Of a stretch of DNA of 64,000 bases, positions 62,001 to 64,000 are shown piece by piece (position 1 is the stretch's first letter; each line of letters starts with the position of its first letter). Location of the stretch: NCBI GenBank assembly GCA_016788905.1, contig JAEURZ010000012.1, positions 1 through 64,000 of the forward strand, read 5' to 3'. A program made the position numbers and the translations under genes. The notes beneath the pieces were generated by a model. The model was given only the letters and a program-made list of their open reading frames with translations. It did not search any database and was not told where the DNA came from. This DNA comes from Elusimicrobiota bacterium. GTDB taxonomy: Bacteria > Elusimicrobiota > Elusimicrobia > FEN-1173.

Positions 62001-64000
62001 TCGAGCCTCCAGCTGAGCATCCAACACAACCGGCTGTGCCGACACGACATTCTTCTTCTCCCGCGCAGGCACCCCAGGCACACTAAACTCCGCACTCGTT
62101 CCCTTAGGAGCAACGGACAGGGGAAGCCCACGCCTTTCAAACAATCCGTCCGAACTGATATCGGACCATGGGGCTGACGTCTCTGCCTCCGCAGAGTCCT
62201 GAACGGAATCGCCCGCCTTGATCACGTGATGGGCGATACCTATTAACCGCAAGGCCCACATCGCCTGGGAAATCTCCCCACGGAAAGAGGCCACCTCAGT
62301 TTCTGCCTGTTTTAACTCGGCTAAAATTTTCTCTTTGTTCTTTTGTTGTTCAGGATCAAGCATCTTATTTTCGTCTCCCGAAACAGAAGGGGAAGACATC
62401 GCATCAAGTTGTTCCTGCAAGTCATTCATTCGTTTAACGGCCAAATTTCGGCTTAGGATATGACGATCTCTATCGTGTTCGTATTTGATTTGTTCCATAG
62501 CAAGATCGTTTGAGCTTTCCAAACCCATTTCCATAAAATGGCCCAAAACCCGAACGCTCTGAACAGCACCCAGTTGGTCAAGAGCGCCGTTATACTTGGT
62601 TTCGACACTCTGTTGATCAACATTTTCTTTTCCCAGCTCCACCTGAGCTTGAGACCGAAGAAGCCTTTCAGCCAATGTTTCCACCATCAATTGCATGGCA
62701 AAAGAGCCGGAAGTGGCTTCCCTTGGCTTTCCAGCCAATATGTTTTCGGCAAGGGATTCGGCTTTACTTGGGATCGAAGAATCCGCTCTTATTTCCGGCA
62801 ATGTCTCTAAGACGATCGTCGTGATTTGATCCCCATGAAGATGTTCCCCATACCGCTTTGTGCTTTGGCCAATAAACTCGAGGAACGTCCCCTCATCCGC
62901 TGACGTCAGATCTTGATATTCCTGGGCATCGCGGATTAAACCGATCCGAGCATTGACCACAGCCGGGGATTTCAAGAGAGTATCCATTGTCACGCTTCCT
63001 TTTTCCGCAGGAGAAAAATTAGCGATCATTTGTTCCGCCAGGGTGGTATCTTCTATTCCCCGTGCCAGTGCCGCCAAGTGGAAAATCGTTGCGGCTTGGA
63101 TGTCGGTGTTGGTCGTGACGCTGTCCAGGTCAGCCAGAGTCCAATCGCCTTGGGCTTCCAGTTTCGACCATTCCGAAATGGCCCTTCGGTCTTCTCCCCA
63201 CGTCCGCCCTTGGACCAGTGCGCGTGATTGACTTACAACAGCTAAGACAAGGGGAGAAACAAGCATCCCAGCCGCATTCAACAACGCCCCGATGCCGAAA
63301 ATCAGATTAGAAGCTCCCATCGATGCCCCAGATATCACGGGCACCCCATAAGCTATGAATCCTTTGTCTTTCAGGGTAGCCATAAACCCATCTTTTTTAA
63401 ACACCCGGGACAATGATTTAATTGTTTCCATTGGGGATTTGGCCCCAGGAGCAAAGGCGTTGATCACACCACCCACAGCAAGGACGGGAATCGCCAAGGC
63501 TAATCCGTGTGTCCCAACCAAAAACATCCCACCAACCGTCACGACATTTCCCACAACCTGAAATGCCTTTCCGAAACGCCCTTCGAGCACTTCATCGATT
63601 TTCGCGGCAAAGGCTTTGGGATCTTTCCCTTGCAACGGCACAAGGGTTTGAAGTTCCCGAAGTTTGGACCGTTCGATAAACCGCGGGGCTTCTTCTCCCA
63701 AGGTTTTTACCAGCTGAAGGGTTAAATTCCTCGCCTCAGAAAATGCACCGGCCTCCAGTGTGACCCCAGCCCGGCCCCGCACGCCCTCGAGCTCCATAAC
63801 GTTTGGAATGGGATTCCCCATTCGAGAAGCCACATCGCCCAAGACATGGGCGGCCTGCTGCCCCGTGTTCGCCAACCGACCCGATTGCCCCGTGTTGCCG
63901 AGCGCCTCAGTGGCCGCCCACGCCACCGATCGGACACCCTCAACAAAAGGCATCACCCCTCGCGCCAACGTCTCCGTCATTGAAATGGGGAGAGTCCCCA
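59094..64000 (-). CDS. C-terminal part of a third giant protein with HExxH metalloprotease motif (partial)
   Basis: The frame is open to the window edge, so the N-terminus is missing; the Met codon at 63980 has no ribosome site and is probably internal. About 1635 residues are visible. There are hydrophobic segments near 150-180, 205-250, 905-940 and 970-995, a coiled coil near 740-800 (DELDEFMEELDELQNEY), and at about 1360 a zinc-peptidase motif in AVAHEMAHAVLSGE (HExxH), with acidic candidates for the third ligand 40-50 residues on (LLGFLEEIKAF). It ends with SRAA; the 4909-residue giant ends with KRAA. It converges with the Lon-like giant. Family membership is inferred from size, membrane segments and position. 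Confidence 0.7.
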   Translation of the reverse strand, partial: GTLPISMTETLARGVMPFVEGVRSVAWAATEALGNTGQSGRLANTGQQAAHVLGDVASRMGNPIPNVMELEGVRGRAGVTLEAGAFSEARNLTLQLVKTLGEEAPRFIERSKLRELQTLVPLQGKDPKAFAAKIDEVLEGRFGKAFQVVGNVVTVGGMFLVGTHGLALAIPVLAVGGVINAFAPGAKSPMETIKSLSRVFKKDGFMATLKDKGFIAYGVPVISGASMGASNLIFGIGALLNAAGMLVSPLVLAVVSQSRALVQGRTWGEDRRAISEWSKLEAQGDWTLADLDSVTTNTDIQAATIFHLAALARGIEDTTLAEQMIANFSPAEKGSVTMDTLLKSPAVVNARIGLIRDAQEYQDLTSADEGTFLEFIGQSTKRYGEHLHGDQITTIVLETLPEIRADSSIPSKAESLAENILAGKPREATSGSFAMQLMVETLAERLLRSQAQVELGKENVDQQSVETKYNGALDQLGAVQSVRVLGHFMEMGLESSNDLAMEQIKYEHDRDRHILSRNLAVKRMNDLQEQLDAMSSPSVSGDENKMLDPEQQKNKEKILAELKQAETEVASFRGEISQAMWALRLIGIAHHVIKAGDSVQDSAEAETSAPWSDISSDGLFERRGLPLSVAPKGTSAEFSVPGVPAREKKNVVSAQPVVLDAQLEARAVGELTDGIGGYELRPSAEAAGQKVEFSPSARSAGEPAWIGNEPVAGVSSVKERAVEKIEASSLFDKDELDEFMEELDELQNEYNRIQDELRTSYGDAEKVDRLDREFREVDKRLQTVVSRIEQYDKENGTRLSASPKALAVRNTEKSVKGIFVQLKIRTINSSGSEVKYSLLQTLANVRSEIVGSAWAMLERLSRVKPLEKGSDVVDQIDKKRDPTTSGEKTVKKQTVHRASGFAVQSMQVGLVSGALTGLVVAPMLGFALAVVVGFVSAVVVAKGVDVWARREEGEELGFGGGLKKAVVVLLAAVGMAGAPTAAQGAVETAGVVRTGIPGMGSETLVGVRAGQAILLPGQPTAGGGLSVMASEMSRLGAGGVGHVHTEVHVLPNTPPYSLPDLMMNRRINGNVGALGKPSFDWVTNPEGTSVAFYRVMGNVVEQAQVTPQGKFEIVGTESVGAAVLRALRQGVNIEGHVTFGAKTVPLPLSVANAVALATVLPKEATLDDLGLPLDVLLKRIAQVEQAVATARAGSRMWNEQKDLRARSLAFMHVLAPELARLDPALSAILVDARLTGYLNEMGIETSDDELLASLEREIAGLKGVSLSRQTLNSLGAPGLTLTHSSLNVAAERMLNLMLTSEGIPSANRPNVTVVLHDRMDYLQAYQKSVRTPAFGKVPLAFIEGGKSSYVIHVQGGNRDAVLTAVAHEMAHAVLSGEGQSLAKTGETMVESLVQRSMPKDMARLSLLGFLEEIKAFHGKAGADVTPVRLWLGYQLTALIASRMAVGESSTRLNWETLRDADVKMAASLRDLANLPNVRVLLVAASELLSSAETVNEEILGRMTQLSGEWNQNSPESPLNVVVVDNLNGGMPGVLSARLAMKGEQGLPLFTVMSSDEVGVAVTPLAGESYGAIDFNKVGALLMGLLGQAPAGVRVLTGQKELWKNLLAEAMIGIKTAVEDIKKALEKIKVVSRAA

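Noticed and set aside
63978-63980. Met codon at 63980 as the true start of the third giant protein
   Set aside because: No ribosome site, the frame stays open to the window edge, and the sequence here has no signal peptide as in the other family members.

Overview
The window reads as one contig of a moderately GC-rich, uncultivated-looking bacterium. Two giant open frames (4909 and 3335 codons) and a third large one running off the right edge are its most distinctive feature. Giant multidomain proteins of this kind are known from candidate phyla such as Omnitrophota. Together with the tail-fibre-like surface protein and the bacterial XPB helicase pair this suggests Omnitrophota or a relative such as Elusimicrobiota, but that placement is inference and no marker gene settles it. 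I found no rRNA, tRNA or CRISPR.

Layout. 1-2640: the end of an insertion sequence truncating a paralogue of the giant genes, then a REP-associated (Y1/HUH) transposase element. 2650-6371: a Helicase_C_3 protein and an XPB-type helicase, translationally coupled. 6686-10958: a transglutaminase lipoprotein, a small His-rich lipoprotein, a phospholipase D-like protein and a DUF4143 ATPase. 11120-25849: a 4909-residue giant protein joining a Tiki/ChaN-like domain, a degenerate GGDEF, a RelA/SpoT-synthetase-like plus TGS/ACT region and a PTS enzyme I-like region. 26096-27025: a methyltransferase-like protein. 28367-38953 (minus strand): a long biosynthetic cluster ilvNB fusion-ilvC-psd-pssA-leuA-leuC-leuD-PilZ-leuB-fic, preceded by a promoter, a Val/Leu-rich leader peptide and an attenuator. 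38991-39780: decayed mobile element, DUF2283 gene and its broken partner. 40186-43491: a secreted tail-fibre-like protein. 43731-48665: higBA, a sensor kinase/response regulator pair, a frameshifted fic and an orphan CheY-like receiver. 48858-58865: a second giant protein with two Lon-like halves, the second having lost its catalytic lysine. 59094-64000: the C-terminal part of a third giant protein with an HExxH metalloprotease motif.

The strongest new observation is a shared promoter architecture. The truncated paralogue and both complete giant genes carry an 18-bp box TTGTTACAA-N2-TSTTAAG (the giant at 11120-25849 has a slightly varied copy) exactly 21 nt upstream of a -10 hexamer (TATACT, TAACAT, TATCTT), a position typical of a class II activator. 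A mirror copy points at the orphan CheY-like gene. The three proteins also share an N-terminal Tiki/ChaN-like domain, so they look like one co-regulated family of exported or membrane-attached mega-enzymes built from signalling and proteolysis domains.

A second theme is leaderless or nearly leaderless expression: in six promoters the start codon lies only 6-11 nt after the -10 hexamer, including the ilv leader peptide, the sensor kinase and the 4909-residue giant. Palindromic REP-like elements are scattered between genes and may be the substrates of the REP-associated transposase family.
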